Part shown: piece by piece, positions 44,018-51,659 of the stretch | Position numbering within the stretch: the first letter of the stretch is position 1 | How the letters are laid out: every line of letters begins with the position of its first letter | Origin: Bradyrhizobium erythrophlei | GTDB lineage: Bacteria > Pseudomonadota > Alphaproteobacteria > Rhizobiales > Xanthobacteraceae | Reading direction: 5' to 3' | DNA: 64,000 nucleotides | Assembly: GCF_900129505.1 (NCBI RefSeq) | Contig: NZ_LT670818.1 | Coordinates: forward strand, 2,790,001 to 2,854,000 | The notes under the pieces: model-generated | Databases searched by the model: none | Seen by the model: only the letters and a program-made list of their open reading frames with translations | Told to the model about the DNA's origin: nothing | Made by a program: the position numbers and the translations under genes

Positions 44018-45289
44018 ATGACCGCGCAACCGACGCCGAAGGGCGCCTGGAAAATCACCTTTCTGCTGTTCCTGTTCATGCTGGTCAATTTCGCGGACAA
44101 GATCGTGGTCGGCCTTGCCGGCGTGCCGATCATGACCGAGCTGAAACTGGAACCTGAACAGTTCGGTCTGCTCGGCTCCTCGTTCTTCTTCCTGTTTTCC
44201 ATCTCGGCCATTGTCGTCGGCTTCATCGTCAATCGCATCGCGACGCGCTGGGTGCTGCTGGTGCTGGCGGCGATCTGGGCGCTGGCGCAGTTTCCGATGG
44301 TGGGCACGGTCAGCTTCACCACGCTGCTGATCTGCCGCGTGATTCTCGGCGCCGGCGAAGGTCCGGCGGCGTCTGTCGCCGTGCATGCGATCTACAAATG
44401 GTTCCCCGACGAGAAGCGGACGCTGCCGACCGCGATCCTGGCGCAGGGCTCGGCGTTCGGCGTCATCCTCGCGGTGCCGGCGCTGAACTGGGTAATCGTC
44501 AATCACAGTTGGCACTACGCTTTCGGCGCGCTTGGTGTCGTCGGCCTGATGTGGGTGGCGGCGTGGCTCGTCATGGGCAAGGAAGGGCCGCTGGTCCAAA
44601 CGGTGGCGATGGCCGAGGCCGATCCCCGCATTCCCTATTTGCAGCTATTGACCTCGCGCACCTTCATCGGCTCCTGCGCGGCGGCCTTCGGCGCCTACTG
44701 GGCGCTGTCGCTGGGATTGACCTGGTTCACGCCCTTCATTATCAAGGGTCTCGGCTTCTCGCAAAACGACGCGGGATTGATTTCGATCCTGCCCTGGGTG
44801 TTCGGCGCCACCATCGTGCTGCTTACCGGGTGGATTTCGCAGGTGCTGATGGCGCGCGGCATGTCCACCCGCGGCGCGCGCGGCGTGCTCGGTTCGGTGC
44901 CCCTGATCGTCGGCGGCTTGATCCTTGCAACTCTTGCGTATGTCGATCATGCGGGGCTGCGCATTGCCGTGCTCGTGATCGGAACAGGGCTCAGCGGATC
45001 GATCTATGTGGTCTGTCCGCCGATGCTGAGCGAATTCACGCCGGTGTCGCAGCGCGGCGCGGTGATCGCGATCTTTGGCGCGATCTACACGCTCGCCGGC
45101 ATTGTCGCGCCGGCGGTAATGGGCAGCGTGATCCAGCACGCGGGCGGACTGCTCGAGGGCTACATGACCGGCTTCACCATCAATGCGGTGGTGATGGTCG
45201 TATCCGGACTGCTCGGCCTGCTCTTGCTGTGGCCCAACACCGAGCGCGCGCGCCTGATGACGCAAGTCGGGCAACCGAAGTTCGCGTGA
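44018..45289 (+). CDS. MFS transporter
   Basis: The 423-residue protein has twelve predicted helices. The LVNFADKIVVGLAGVPIM start resembles the anion:cation symporter branch, and the intracellular loop after helix 2 (NRIATRW) is reduced. The substrate is unknown; organic acids such as phthalate, hexuronate or tartrate are usual in this branch. It is followed after 4 bp by a glutathione S-transferase gene, indicating a joint transcript. Confidence 0.9.
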   Translation: MTAQPTPKGAWKITFLLFLFMLVNFADKIVVGLAGVPIMTELKLEPEQFGLLGSSFFFLFSISAIVVGFIVNRIATRWVLLVLAAIWALAQFPMVGTVSFTTLLICRVILGAGEGPAASVAVHAIYKWFPDEKRTLPTAILAQGSAFGVILAVPALNWVIVNHSWHYAFGALGVVGLMWVAAWLVMGKEGPLVQTVAMAEADPRIPYLQLLTSRTFIGSCAAAFGAYWALSLGLTWFTPFIIKGLGFSQNDAGLISILPWVFGATIVLLTGWISQVLMARGMSTRGARGVLGSVPLIVGGLILATLAYVDHAGLRIAVLVIGTGLSGSIYVVCPPMLSEFTPVSQRGAVIAIFGAIYTLAGIVAPAVMGSVIQHAGGLLEGYMTGFTINAVVMVVSGLLGLLLLWPNTERARLMTQVGQPKFA

Positions 45290-45293
45290 GGGA

Positions 45294-45959
45294 ATGGCTC
45301 ACTACAAGCTTCATTGCAATGGCGGCTCGGGCAATTCTTACAAGCTGGCGCTCTATCTGAATTGCGCCGGCCTTGATTGGGAGCCGGTCGGGGTTGATTT
45401 TGCCGGCGGCCAGACACGGGATCCGAACTGGCGGGCCGGCACCAATGCGATGGGTGAAGTCCCGGTGCTCGAAGTGAACGGGAAGAAAATGTCTCAGTCG
45501 GGTGCGATTCTGATTTGGCTGGCCGAGACTACCGGCAAGTTCGCTCCCGTCGGCCCCGACGAGCGTTTCGAGGCCTTACGATGGATTTTGTTCGATAATC
45601 ACAAGTTCACGAACAACTATGCGATGCACCGATTTCAGAACTCGTTGACGGCGGAGCCGGTGCATCCCGCAATACTGTCCTTCCTGAGATCGCGCGTGGA
45701 GGCCTCCTGTTCGATCGTCGACAAGCACCTGATGGATCGTCCCTTCGTGCTGGGCGACAGGCCGACCATCGTGGATTTTTCCATGGCAGGCTACGTTTAT
45801 TATCCTTCGGAGGAGACTGGCTTCGACATAGAGGCCGATTTTCCGGGGCTCCATGCCTGGCGTAAGCGCATTGCAGGTCTGCCGGGCTGGAAGCCGCCTT
45901 ACGAACTCATGCCGGTGGGATCGTCTCCGCCCGTCCGGGTGACCCCACCGGCCTCTTAA
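45294..45959 (+). CDS. Glutathione S-transferase family protein
   Basis: The 221-residue protein has a thioredoxin-fold N-terminal half (HYKLHCNGGSGNSYKLALYL, with Ser/Asn in place of the usual catalytic residue position), the GEVPVLEVNG cis-Pro segment, SQSGAILIWLAE for glutathione binding and an all-helical C-terminal half. It conjugates or isomerises with glutathione, probably acting on the compound taken up by the upstream MFS transporter. It starts 4 bp after that gene. Confidence 0.9.
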   Translation: MAHYKLHCNGGSGNSYKLALYLNCAGLDWEPVGVDFAGGQTRDPNWRAGTNAMGEVPVLEVNGKKMSQSGAILIWLAETTGKFAPVGPDERFEALRWILFDNHKFTNNYAMHRFQNSLTAEPVHPAILSFLRSRVEASCSIVDKHLMDRPFVLGDRPTIVDFSMAGYVYYPSEETGFDIEADFPGLHAWRKRIAGLPGWKPPYELMPVGSSPPVRVTPPAS

Positions 45960-45985
45960 GAAAAACGCGCATCAAGCGGCATACG

Positions 45986-47728
45986 CTAACTGGCTGCTGC
46001 GCCTAACTGCGGCTGGCTTCCTTGCGCGCCGCGTACCAGACGACCTGGTCGCGCGCCGGTTGCCGATCCCAGGCGTTGCGTTACTACGCCGGAGACGATG
46101 GTGGCGTCGTAGCCGTCGACCTGCTGCAGCAAGCGGCGGCCGCCGACCGGCAGGTCGTAATGCACTTTCGGCGGATGCAGATGCAGTCGGTCATAGTCGA
46201 TGACATTGACATCGGCCTTGTAGCCCGGCGCGATCAAACCGCGATCGGAGAGGCCGACCGACAGCGCGGTCTTGCGCGACTGCGCCGCCACCACGAAGGG
46301 GATCGAGAGTTTCTCGCCGCGCGTGCGGTCGCGCGTCCAGTGCGTCAGCAGATAGGTCGGGAAGCTCGCATCGCAGATGATGCCGCAATGCGCGCCGCCG
46401 TCGCTCAGTCCCGGCACCGAATGCGGATCGGTCAGCATTTCCCGCGTGGCGTCGAGATTGCCGTCGGCATAATTCAGGAACGGCACGTAGAGCATGCCGC
46501 GGCCCTCGTCCGACAGCATCGCGTCATAGGCGAGCTCTTCCGGCTGCCGTCCCTGGCGGCGGGCCTGTGCGCCCAGCGTGTTTTCCGGCGGCTGTTCGTA
46601 GTCCGGGGGGTCGCCGAGCAGGTACATCTTGTCGTAGTTGGGCCGGAAGAACAGCGGATCGTCGGTCGCAGTCGCCGTCTCGCGCAGGATCGCCGCGCGC
46701 ATTTCGGGCTGGTGCAGCCGCCTGAGCCGCTCGGCCAGCGGCAAATGCGCGATCGCCTTGTAACTCGGATGGGTCTGGAACGGGTTGCGCGACAGTTCCA
46801 GTCCGAGCAGCAATCCGACCGGGCGCGCGGCGATCTGCGCGGTGATCGAAAGCCCCCGGGCCGAAGCTTCGCCGATGCTGTCCAGCGTCTGGCGCCAGCT
46901 CCGCGGCGCCTTGTCGTTCTGCGTGATTGAGAACGAGATAGGGCACCTGGTGTTTTCCGCCACCCGCAGCATCATCGGCAGGTCTTCATGCAGGGTGGAG
47001 AGATCGAGCACGAATTGCAGCACGCTGCGGCCGACGCCATGCATCGCGCCGGCGATCGCGGTCAGTTCGTCCTCGCCCGCCTTCAGGGTCGGCGTGAAGT
47101 CGCCGGTGGAGGTTCGATGATTGAGCGTGCGCGAGGTCGAAAAACCTAGCGCGCCGGCGCGGACTGCTTCGCCGGCGAGCGCGGCCATCGCCTTGTTGTC
47201 TTCGGACGTGGAGGGATCGCGGCGGGCGCCGCGCTCGCCCATCACATAGACCCGCAGCGCCGCGTGCGGAAGCTGCGCGCCGATATCCACGTCGAAGCTG
47301 CGCTGCAACAGCCAGTTCATGTAGTCCGGAAAGCTTTCCCAGGCCCAGGGAATGCCCGCGCTGAGCACCGGCTCGGGGATGTCCTCGACGCCTTCCATCA
47401 ACTGGATCAGCCGCTGATGATCCGAAGGCCGGCAGGGCGCGAAGCCGACGCCGCAATTGCCCATGATCGCCGACGTGACGCCGTTCTGCGACGAGGGCGT
47501 GATTTCGTGGCTCCAGGTGACCTGGCCGTCATAATGGGTGTGAACGTCGACGAAGCCCGGCGTAACTAGTTTGCCTTTGGCGTCGATCTCTTCCTTGCCC
47601 TTGCCCGAAATGCGGCCGACCTCGGAAATACGGCCGCCCGTGATCGCCACGTCCGCCTCGAACAGCTCGCCGCCAAAACCGTCGGCAATGGTGCCGCCGC
47701 GGATCACGAGGTCTGGATGGTCGGCCAT
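45986..47728 (-). CDS. N-acyl-D-amino-acid deacylase family amidohydrolase
   Basis: The 580-residue metal-dependent amidohydrolase has the HxH motif in DVHTHYDGQVTW (about residue 60), a GNCGVGFAPCRP segment, and SDGGAHCGIICD carrying the later metal-binding Asp region. These match D-aminoacylases and related hydrolases. It would cleave an N-acyl or cyclic amide bond in the cytoplasm. The ATG at 47728 (MADHPDLVIRGG) is preferred. An MFS gene lies 75 bp upstream on the same strand and may import the substrate. Confidence 0.9.
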   Translation of the reverse strand: MADHPDLVIRGGTIADGFGGELFEADVAITGGRISEVGRISGKGKEEIDAKGKLVTPGFVDVHTHYDGQVTWSHEITPSSQNGVTSAIMGNCGVGFAPCRPSDHQRLIQLMEGVEDIPEPVLSAGIPWAWESFPDYMNWLLQRSFDVDIGAQLPHAALRVYVMGERGARRDPSTSEDNKAMAALAGEAVRAGALGFSTSRTLNHRTSTGDFTPTLKAGEDELTAIAGAMHGVGRSVLQFVLDLSTLHEDLPMMLRVAENTRCPISFSITQNDKAPRSWRQTLDSIGEASARGLSITAQIAARPVGLLLGLELSRNPFQTHPSYKAIAHLPLAERLRRLHQPEMRAAILRETATATDDPLFFRPNYDKMYLLGDPPDYEQPPENTLGAQARRQGRQPEELAYDAMLSDEGRGMLYVPFLNYADGNLDATREMLTDPHSVPGLSDGGAHCGIICDASFPTYLLTHWTRDRTRGEKLSIPFVVAAQSRKTALSVGLSDRGLIAPGYKADVNVIDYDRLHLHPPKVHYDLPVGGRRLLQQVDGYDATIVSGVVTQRLGSATGARPGRLVRGAQGSQPQLGAAAS

Positions 47729-47803
47729 GGCGTTTCCCCGGGTTCTGTTTTGTTGCCGCATCATGGGTTGTCCCTGGACGCTGTCAACCGCCGCGGGTGA
47801 AGC

Positions 47804-49042
47804 TCAGGACTGCAAAACCCTTGCCTCCGCTTCCTCGGAATCGCCTTGCGGGCTGCGCTCGGTAATCAGCGCCAGCAGCACGGTGAGCACCATGAACACC
47901 ACGGAGGCGCCGAACACCCAGTGCGGCGCGCCCTGGTCCATGATCCAGCCGAACAGCAGCGGGCTGACGATGCCGCCGAGATTGAAGCCGGTCGAGACGA
48001 TGCCGAAGGCCCGGCCGGCCGCGCCCGGCGGCGCCGCGTCGCGCACCAGCATGTCGCGCGAGGGCGCGATCACGCCGCCGAGGAACCCCGCCATTGCCAT
48101 TGCCGCGGTCAGCAGCGGCGACGGCAGATTGAGGGTGGCAATGGCGAACACGATGACGGCATTGATGGCGAAACAGGCGGCCGCGACCTGGCCGTGACGC
48201 CTTGTGCGGTCGGCTAGAAAGCCGCCCGCGAGCACGCCGACGGCGCTAAAGCCGAGAAAGGCCGTGAGTGCGATGTTGGCTGATGAGAACGACGCGCCAT
48301 AGCCTCCCATCAACGCCACCACACCGAAATTGCCGATGCCGGCGTTGGACAGGCTGAGCAGCGTGAAGAACGCCGTCAGCACGATCAGGGCCGGCGTAAC
48401 GATGTTCTGCTTCGGCGGATGCACGCCGTCGACCTCGCGATCGGCGGCGCTGGCGTCGGGAAGGCCGCCGGCGATCAGCACCAGCGCGACCAGCGGCCCC
48501 ACGGCGCCGGCGACGATCAGGGCGCCGAGGCCTCCGGTCACGCCGACCAGCGCGGCGACGATCGCGGGCGCGACCGCGCCGCCGGCATATCCGGCAAAGG
48601 TGTGGATCGAGAAGGCCCGGCCCATCCGCGCTTCGTCCATGTGCGCGGCGAGGATTGCATAATCGGCCGGGTGATAGACGCTGTTGGCAAGCCCGAGCAG
48701 CACGGCGCTTGCGATCAGCCAGGAATAGCTCAGATGCACGCCCAGCATGATGAGCGCGAAACCGCCGACGGCGAGGCCGATCAGCAGCACCTTGCGCGCG
48801 CCGATATGATCGGCAAGATAGCCCATCGGGGCCTGCGTCAGGCCGGAGACCACGGCGGACACGGTCAGCGCGAATCCGAGTTCGATATAGCCGACACCAA
48901 GCTGGGCCTTCAAAAACGGGAACAGCATCGGCAGCACCAGCAGATGAAAATGGCTGACCCAATGCGCGATCGAAATCAGCACCAGGGTGCGCAGCGCAGT
49001 GTCCGACTTCGCTTGTTGCGGTGCAGCTAAAACGTCGACCAT
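47804..49042 (-). CDS. MFS transporter
   Basis: The 412-residue twelve-helix transporter starts with a short cytoplasmic tail and IAHWVSHFHLLVLPMLFPFL. It contains GYLADHIGARKVLL, the classical MFS loop 2-3 motif, and a second similar loop GFLADRTRRHGQ between helices 8 and 9. It resembles the fosmidomycin-resistance-like group. It precedes the D-aminoacylase gene, and the pair may handle one compound. Direction of transport is not determined. Confidence 0.9.
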   Translation of the reverse strand: MVDVLAAPQQAKSDTALRTLVLISIAHWVSHFHLLVLPMLFPFLKAQLGVGYIELGFALTVSAVVSGLTQAPMGYLADHIGARKVLLIGLAVGGFALIMLGVHLSYSWLIASAVLLGLANSVYHPADYAILAAHMDEARMGRAFSIHTFAGYAGGAVAPAIVAALVGVTGGLGALIVAGAVGPLVALVLIAGGLPDASAADREVDGVHPPKQNIVTPALIVLTAFFTLLSLSNAGIGNFGVVALMGGYGASFSSANIALTAFLGFSAVGVLAGGFLADRTRRHGQVAAACFAINAVIVFAIATLNLPSPLLTAAMAMAGFLGGVIAPSRDMLVRDAAPPGAAGRAFGIVSTGFNLGGIVSPLLFGWIMDQGAPHWVFGASVVFMVLTVLLALITERSPQGDSEEAEARVLQS

Positions 49043-49271
49043 GTCCTGGACAAAACCCCGTTCATCCCAACGCCCCGGCAGGGCCCGCCGAAATTACCGG
49101 CTGGCGGTTATTTGTCCATGAATAGTGCTGCATGGCAGCCGCTTGTGGAGCGGGCCAGAAACAGCATTTGCCCCGGTTGCTCGTCGGCACCGAGCCCCAC
49201 GCCGGCAAACACCTGCTCGACCTCAACACCCTTCGGCTGATCGAGAGCGCGGATTTCGGCTTACAGAACCA

Positions 49272-49427
49272 TTATAGCGGTTCGTCGTCTTCGCCATCGC
49301 GGTCATGCTTCGGAGTGGCGATGTCGCCGTCTTCGTAGTCGTCGTCTTCGATCCGCTTCGGCGCCGATTTTTTGGACTTGTCATTGTCCTTGCTGGGAGG
49401 CTTGCTCTTTTTGCCGGTCATACCCAT
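49272..49427 (-). CDS. Small charged hypothetical protein (51 aa)
   Basis: The frame starts at ATG 49427 with AAGGGA five bases upstream. The product has a Lys/Ser-rich first half (MTGKKSKPPSKDNDKSKK) and an acidic second half (RIEDDDYEDGD and DGEDDEPL). No family is recognised; it looks intrinsically disordered. It is adjacent to three other short genes of similar charge pattern. The good ribosome-binding site and bipolar charge argue for a real gene. Confidence 0.6.
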   Translation of the reverse strand: MGMTGKKSKPPSKDNDKSKKSAPKRIEDDDYEDGDIATPKHDRDGEDDEPL

Positions 49428-49593
49428 GTTTTTCCCTTAACCCGAACAATCGAAGTCTTGCGCGGCGAAGTGGCATCGCCTAACGCAGCGACGTCAATCT
49501 CGTCGCCCTCATGGCTATATTAACCTCAGCCGGACAAACTTTCCCGCCTTTTTCCCGCCTTTAGTGTAAAGGGAGGCGCAACAAGGAGCCAAG

Positions 49594-49836
49594 ATGAAGA
49601 AGCCAAAGATCGAAGCAGAAGAACAGCAGCCGCGCAAAGTCATTCGCGCCGACAAGGCGCCAACCTCAGGCTATTCGCTTGTTGTGGACGGTCACTTCAA
49701 GTCGCACCACGACACCGTCGAAGCCGCCGAAGAAGCGGGTATGGCCTTGAAGAACAAATTTCCGATGCTTCAGGTGCAGGTCTACGACGCCGCGACCAAG
49801 ACGCGGTCGATGGTGCAATGGCCGGTGCCGGCCTGA
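49594..49836 (+). CDS. Small hypothetical protein (80 aa)
   Basis: AAGGAG lies 6 bases before the ATG. The product starts MKKPKIEAEEQQPRK and then has an ordered-looking region with SGYSLVVDGHFKSHHDTVEA, a helix with KNKFPMLQVQVYDAATK, and MVQWPVPA. The beta-alpha-beta look suggests a small folded domain after a charged tail. Such short proteins are widely conserved in Bradyrhizobium-type genomes. No function is assigned. Confidence 0.8.
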   Translation: MKKPKIEAEEQQPRKVIRADKAPTSGYSLVVDGHFKSHHDTVEAAEEAGMALKNKFPMLQVQVYDAATKTRSMVQWPVPA

Positions 49837-49839
49837 TCT

Positions 49840-50106
49840 TCAGGTTCGGCGTCCGCCGCTTTGCTGGCCCGCCAGCCAATCCGACAATGCCGGAGCCTTT
49901 TCACCCGATTTCTTCGATGATTTGGCGCGGGCTTTTTTGGCCGCGGGCGGAGGCTCGGCGGCTTCCCGCGCGAGCCGCAAGGCCTTCAGCCTCGCCATAT
50001 TGTCGAGCACGGCTTTCGCGGCGATATCCTGTTCGGACTTGCCGGCTTTGGCCTGACCGGGCTTGTTGAAGCGCGCATCGGCGCGGTTGTGATCTTGTTT
50101 GCTCAT
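49840..50106 (-). CDS. Small basic hypothetical protein, tandem copy A (88 aa)
   Basis: The 88-residue product contains ARLKALRLAREAAEPPPAAK, then a KKARAKSSKKSGEK stretch and a C-terminal SDWLAGQQSGG. It is related to its upstream neighbour by the LRxxRLAREAAE-x-PPPA-K/A core. Its ATG directly follows the TAA of that gene, so translation is probably coupled. It converges with the 80-residue gene, 3 bp apart. Function is unknown; the Lys/Ala-rich tail could bind nucleic acid. Confidence 0.75.
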   Translation of the reverse strand: MSKQDHNRADARFNKPGQAKAGKSEQDIAAKAVLDNMARLKALRLAREAAEPPPAAKKARAKSSKKSGEKAPALSDWLAGQQSGGRRT

Positions 50107-50343
50107 TTAAGTCGTCTTCTTTTTCTTCGGTTTGGCTTTGACCTTGGGCGCCGGCGGCGGATTGTCGCGTTCGGCGGCTTCTCTCGCCAGACGCTGCGCG
50201 CGCAAATCCGCCGTCCGTTTGCGGATAGCGACATCGGCCGCCGCAATCTCCGCCATCGCCTTGATGCCTTCGGCCTCCTGGGCGATCTTCCGGTTCAGCC
50301 GGATCTCTTTCAATTCGGCGGGGCTTTTCGGTTCGTCACTCAT
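50107..50343 (-). CDS. Small basic hypothetical protein, tandem copy B (78 aa)
   Basis: The 78-residue product starts MSDEPKSPAELKEIRLNRKI, continues with an Ala-rich helix (GIKAMAEIAAADVAIRKR) and LRAQRLAREAAE followed by a PPPA and lysine-rich tail. This core recurs in the downstream gene, so the two are probably duplicates. The ATG at 50343 is chosen; the frame to 50406 has no support. Confidence 0.75.
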   Translation of the reverse strand: MSDEPKSPAELKEIRLNRKIAQEAEGIKAMAEIAAADVAIRKRTADLRAQRLAREAAERDNPPPAPKVKAKPKKKKTT

Positions 50344-50654
50344 CAACTGCCTCAATACGTCCGGCGCGCATCGACGGGCGGCGACCGGTTTGTGGCATCT
50401 TACCATGCATTGGAGCGATAAGTTCGCTTCTTTGGGTCGGAATCGTCTAAAATGCGCCCCTTTCGGGCCGAATCTGCCATCGTGGTGAAGAGCTGCCGCC
50501 CGACCGGAACCTTTGGGGGCGGCGGCCGATAAGTTTCATGCGTTCGTTTGATGGGCCAGTCTTCAATAATCCTCTAAAATACCGGTGAGGTCCTCTGCCA
50601 TGGATCTTGCTTTTGTGGCCTGCCGCCGGCCGAATGAAATGGATGTGCGTGAGA

Positions 50655-51581
50655 ATGGTTAACGCATCGCGAATCGTCTCGTTTCTGCCCTCGGCCACCG
50701 AAATGGTATGTGCCCTCGGTCTTGGTGACCGGCTGCTGGGCGTGACGCATGAATGCGACTACCCGCCGGAGATCGCAGGCAAGACGGTCGTTGTCCGTAA
50801 CGTTCTTCCGATCGAAACGATGAGCCAGCCGGAAATCGATTCGGCCGTCACGCAAAGACTGCGCGATGGTCTGAGCCTCTATCGGGTAGACGAGACCCTG
50901 ATGCGGGAAATCGCGCCCGATCTGATTCTGACGCAAGAGCTCTGTCAGGTCTGCGCTCCCTCCGGCAACGAAGTCTCGCAGCTGTTAAAGGTGCTTCCCA
51001 GCCAGCCGCAGATCTTGTGGCTCACACCGAAATCCCTCGAACAGATATTCGACAATTTGCGCGATCTTGGCGAGGCAACGGGCCGCTCCCACATCGCGGA
51101 AAACCTGATCGCGGAGGGCAGGGCCCGGCTTGAAAAGATCGAGGCGGCGGCGCGCGCTGCTCCGTCGCGGCCAAGAGTCTTCTGCATGGAATGGATGGAT
51201 CCGGTCTATTGCTGCGGCCACTGGGTTCCGGAAATGGTTCGCATCGCGGGCGGTATCGACGGACTGGGGCGCGAGGGCACGGATTCCGTTCGCATACCAT
51301 GGCAAGACGTTCTCCAGTGGAAGCCCGAGGTGTTGATCGTCATGCCTTGCGGCTTTGGTCTGGAAAAGGCCGCCGATCAGGCGCGAATGCTGGCCAGCTA
51401 CCCTGGCTGGGCCGATCTGCCGGCGGTGGGCGACGGCCGCGTTTATGCGGTGGACGCGAACGCCTATTTCGCGCGACCGGGACCGCGGGTCGTTGAGGGA
51501 ACAGAGCTGCTGGCCCATCTCCTCCATCCCGGCTTGTTCGAATGGAAGGGTCCTCCCGGCGCGTTTCGGAAGCTGGGGTAA
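50655..51581 (+). CDS. Cobalamin-binding-protein-like (BtuF/TroA fold), without signal peptide
   Basis: The 308-residue protein has the helical-backbone binding fold of class III periplasmic proteins: RIVSFLPSATEMVCALGLGD, GVTHECDYPPE, and two cysteine-containing segments (ELCQVCAP and DPVYCCGHW). A clear signal sequence is missing from any of the possible starts (50607, 50634, 50643 or 50655), which is unusual for a BtuF relative. It may work in the cytoplasm or have a missed start. It converges with btuB, so a link with vitamin B12 use is plausible. Confidence 0.8.
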   Translation: MVNASRIVSFLPSATEMVCALGLGDRLLGVTHECDYPPEIAGKTVVVRNVLPIETMSQPEIDSAVTQRLRDGLSLYRVDETLMREIAPDLILTQELCQVCAPSGNEVSQLLKVLPSQPQILWLTPKSLEQIFDNLRDLGEATGRSHIAENLIAEGRARLEKIEAAARAAPSRPRVFCMEWMDPVYCCGHWVPEMVRIAGGIDGLGREGTDSVRIPWQDVLQWKPEVLIVMPCGFGLEKAADQARMLASYPGWADLPAVGDGRVYAVDANAYFARPGPRVVEGTELLAHLLHPGLFEWKGPPGAFRKLG

Positions 51582-51659
51582 GAGACTGAGGCGGCCGAAT
51601 AGCCGGCCGCCTCCATGGAAGCGGCCGGCGCGTTGCCTGGACGTGTTGCCGTGCGGCTT

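Noticed and set aside
49132..49271. Plus-strand frame with LLDLNTLRLIESADFGLQ
   Set aside because: It looks partly protein-like but has no family match, no ribosome-binding site and overlaps the small minus-strand gene.
50407..50654. Possible second cobalamin riboswitch before the BtuF-like gene
   Set aside because: No B12 box or the usual conserved segments were seen in this gap on the plus strand.
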